Part shown: positions 18,416-21,534 of the stretch, one piece after another
Numbering within the stretch: position 1 is the stretch's first letter
How the letters are laid out: every line of letters starts with the position of its first letter
Source: Guyanagaster necrorhizus
Taxonomy: Eukaryota > Basidiomycota > Agaricomycetes > Agaricales > Physalacriaceae
Length of the DNA stretch: 21,534 bases
Direction: 5' to 3'
NCBI RefSeq assembly: GCF_019112545.1
Contig: NW_025064972.1
Span: 1 to 21,534, forward strand
Notes under the pieces: generated by a model
The model's input: only the letters and a program-made list of their open reading frames with translations
Databases searched by the model: none
Told to the model about the DNA's origin: nothing
Made by a program: the position numbers and the translations under genes

Positions 18416-21400
18416 ATGCCTCGCATTGTACAGAAATCTCGTGCTCTATTTGCTGCCATTTTTGCCTCATATCCTGACCTGTTCGATGAGGAAGCATGGC
18501 AGCAGCAATTTGGATTCCCCGGGTTTGATGCGGATCACATCTCAAATGTAAAAAATGAAGAGCTCCCTGCAGTCCGCGAGTTTCTGAAGCACGTCGGAAA
18601 TCTCCCCTTGGACGAAGCTATAACTTGCGTCAATACGAAGGGCGCCGACGCATTTCTCCAAGGCCAGACCACATACCACCACTGGTGGTCGAAATCGTGC
18701 ATGGTGTCAAAGCTCAGAATCACACACAACCATGCTATTCTTCATGCTGGTATCAACATCAAGGCGATGTATCAGGTAGCTGCGAAGAAAGGGAACGCAA
18801 AATTCGTCATGCTTATGATGTTTGGATCGAAGGAGGCAGAGATTGCAGAAAGTATGTTTGGCAGAGCATTTGAGGATAACGAGTCGGGTTGTATGTGAGA
18901 GGAGTTCCAGCAACTCATCCACTCGTTGATATTAGACTACATTGAACGTCAGCACAAGAATCACCGCCAGGCAGAAACATGCAGACTTGAGGCGAAGGGG
19001 GAACTCGATGCCATGTGGAAATGTGTGTACTCTTTATATCTATTTTGTTTCCTACTAAAATTGTCAGTGTTTGAATCTGGCAATGGCCAAATCCACCTGA
19101 AAGATGCAAAGAAGATCTCGAACGCTCTCGAGAAATATGAAAAGTACATCGGTTGGGAGGCGACGGAGCAGGATAAGGCTGCATTGGCAGAATATGAGCA
19201 GAGGAAGGGTGAGTTTGAACAGGCGCTTTTGAAGTCAGAGGCTCAGGAGGAGGAGTTGAAGAAAAACAAAAAGAGTTCGCAGTGTAAGTCCCTCATTTTA
19301 TGCAGTGCTCTGCATATCTGACATATGTTGCAGACATCCTTGGACGTATGATGAATCGAAGAATCGCTGTTATGGCCACTGAAGAGGAAATAGCAGCACT
19401 CCATGAGGACCTTGCTTCTCGGCTTCAGAGCATTGAAAGCACATGCAATAGGGAGGAGGCCAAACAACATGACATCGACATCAATCCGGGCCTTCCTTCG
19501 CACCCTGGTCTTATTGGGTGGGAGAAATGGAAGGAATGTGGGGACCTGGGGGTAGAGTCTTGGTCAAAAACTACTGATAAGGTGCTTGCTGAAATGCTTC
19601 GATGGGACAATGGCCATCCCGATGAATTTAATCCATTCATTAACGCTTCCCTCACCGATTACTGGGAAAACCCTGACTATGTCGCCAAGATTCCTCCTGG
19701 CGGTGATGAAGACAATGAGGTGATGAACATCATGTGGCATCAAATTGTTGGTATAACAGCAATGGTGAACATGCTGTGGACGACAAAATTGGATGATGAT
19801 GGTGTCCCAGGAATCCTCCTTGCCGATGAGGTGGGTCTGGGCAAGACTGCCCAAATGATGGGATTGCTGGCATTTATAATGTCATGCTATCGGGCACAGA
19901 AGCTCGGCAAGGAACTGCCCCCAGTGCTTGGTGAGTATGGCCCGAGTAGGGAGCCCCCTCGCTTCGTGGTCCCATACATCCAGTATTAACTATAATATTC
20001 TAGCACAATTGCCATATTTCTGTGGCTGTAAACAGATTCCTGATGCACCACATCTCATTTTGGTCCCTGGTACCATTATAGAGCAGATTGTGGGCGAGTT
20101 GAAATGGTGGTTCCGTCCTCATGTCATCGACATTTTTGTAATGCCGACAATGGAGCAGAGATGGGATGAGTTCAACAAGGCTGTTGATTCATCGAAGCAG
20201 GACAAATGCAACATCGTGATCATTGCAAGCCATAGTGTAAGCATTGGATCATTCACTCCAGTTTAGCTCACTGATAATGAATTTCAAATGGGTTTCAGAG
20301 TGTCAGTCAGTTAGCACATCGGAATTTATGGATCACAAAGTCTAAGACTGAATTGGTGTCGACTCTCCGCCCCTCTAAGACGAATTCATTGGGTTACGAG
20401 CCGATATGGTCAAGGAGTTTCTGCAGTGTCATTGTCGACGAAGCACACAACTTCCGGACACCAAATGCTGCCTACCACGGCATGAATAGAATTATGGAAA
20501 ATACCTGTGTGCACCTAATTGTGTCGGCAACTCCACTGTACCAGTCACCTCGTGTATGCCTTTTTTGCTCTTTTCATTCTGATTCTGATTCTTGCTTCTT
20601 TCTCATTATAATATCAGGACCTATGCAACCTCGCAAGACTTATTCGTTTGAAGGCATTCATAGGTAAGGCAGCCGAATCGCTCGAGAAGGAGAAAGTCAG
20701 AGAGCTGTCAAAGATGCGGAGGGATGTTGCCAAGGGCAACAACAGCGATGATGATGCTCTCGCCGTATTCAACACGAATGCCTTGAAGGGCGTTGATGGT
20801 AGAAATCCATACAAAGGGGTGTACGATGCTAACAATGACTGGGTCATTGACATTCAGGCTCGCTATGAAGGACGTATCATTCGACGGGCAGTAACGTCGA
20901 TCAAGTACACTGACCCCCCAGCTGACAAGCCTATCATGCTCTTGAATGAACTCCCACCATACGAAAAGATCAAAGTGATGGTAAGCATGGCAGATGCTGA
21001 GAAATGGGAGATGGACAACCAGATGTCAAAGTGGAGCAGCAAGTGAGTACAGAAAAAATTGTACTGGGACAGTGGATCTGATGCAGACTCTTCTAGTTCA
21101 AAGACACATGGAGCTGTTGATGTCACGGATGCCGGGGTAAGTTAAGTTATTGTGTGATCGCAGGGAGCCCTTCCGCTTCACGGTACATTACCAATTTTGC
21201 CATTTTGCTCATTTTTCTCTTAGGCATTTTTGCTCAATTACCGGCTTGCGGTAGCATATCCACAATCTCAACGCGATCCTGACTATCTGTCAAAATCTGG
21301 CAAGAAAAAGTTTCCACCATTCGAAAGTCTTGAAGAGTGGGAAAAGTATCCAGGAGCAAAGCTCGAGGCAACGTTGAGATTGTGCAGGCACTATTTGTCT

Positions 21401-21534
21401 GATGACAATGTGTCTCCACCATATATCGAAGACGGTCACCTCGTTTTCCCTGATCCTCCTGCAATGGCGACCAGCGATAAGAAGAAGAGGATTCAGCAGA
21501 TAAAGATCCTTATCTTTCATGAGTTCCCTATGAT
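18416..21534 (+). CDS. Snf2-family helicase-like ATPase, 3' end outside window
   Basis: Eight exons assemble: 18416-19022, 19068-19283, 19334-19930, 20004-20236, 20299-20553, 20618-21042, 21097-21136 and 21224 onward; all introns are GT-AG of 45-87 bp and keep frame, for about 894 codons so far. Motif I is ILLADEVGLGKT (Walker A, about residues 435-446), motif Ia HLILVPGTIIEQ, motif II VIVDEAH (DEAH about 598-601), motif III VSATPLYQSP, then DLCNLARLIRL. The last visible block, KILIFHEFP, opens the second RecA-like domain, whose remaining motifs lie beyond the window. Such proteins use ATP to move along DNA and remodel protein-DNA complexes in the nucleus. The first 275 residues are unlike a known domain to me and end in a charged, coiled-coil-like stretch. 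An in-frame TGA at 18896-18898 sits between NESGCM and EEFQQLIH, perhaps a former TGG. Splicing 18852-18974 (GTATGT...GGCAG) would bypass it in frame. Confidence 0.88.

Noticed and set aside
18896..18898. TGA reassigned as Trp in this genome
   Set aside because: TGA in the dehydrogenase stands at an Arg position, TGA ends kinase copy B (3094-3096) at its natural C-terminus, and TAA/TAG stops also break other relics. Decay explains the pattern better.
18891..18910. A 20-bp intron (GTATGT...CCAG) removing the TGA in the Snf2-like gene
   Set aside because: Far below the smallest plausible spliceosomal intron here, and its removal would break the downstream frame.

Overview
The window looks like nuclear DNA of a mushroom-forming basidiomycete (Agaricomycetes). 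Coding blocks are cut by many short introns of about 45-65 bp with GT(A/G)(A/T)G donors, CTNA-type branch sites and CAG/TAG acceptors. The protein families also fit: a FunK1-type fungal kinase, MYND zinc fingers, a C2H2 factor, a Snf2-like ATPase and Ty1/copia retrotransposons. Species is not determinable by eye.

Most of the window is a gene graveyard. From left to right: a telomere-like tract beside a strong hairpin (39-93); a solo LTR with perfect 5-bp target duplication (701-917); two tandem, degenerate protein-kinase-like copies (about 1385-3096); a MYND fragment (3226-3495); about 1.7 kb with no convincing gene; a second solo LTR of the same family in the opposite orientation (5190-5406); a broken minus-strand MYND gene (7097-5543); a plus-strand three-finger C2H2 gene lacking a visible first exon (7552-8608); a minus-strand FunK1 kinase relic (about 9895-9040); a minus-strand short-chain dehydrogenase with one in-frame stop (11330-10398); a divergent plus-strand helical protein gene of unknown function (about 11442-12502); a minus-strand unknown gene (14221-13457); a truncated minus-strand copia element (LTR 16366-16098, gag relic to about 14790); a 73-bp minisatellite (16509-16920); a small minus-strand gene candidate (17625-17232); and an eight-exon Snf2-family ATPase running off the right end (18416-21534).

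The genes do not form a pathway. The common thread is decay by single transitions: stop codons appear where Arg or Trp is expected (dehydrogenase, gag zinc knuckle, Snf2 gene), splice sites are lost in kinase copy B and in the 11.4-12.5 kb gene, and the two solo LTRs differ mainly by transitions. The best preserved genes are the Snf2-like gene, the dehydrogenase and the C2H2 gene. I found no operons, tRNA, rRNA or CRISPR, and none are expected in this kind of genome. I did not find a clearly new molecular system. The strongest leads are the Snf2 N-terminal region, the 73-bp array and the hairpin/telomere-repeat junction.
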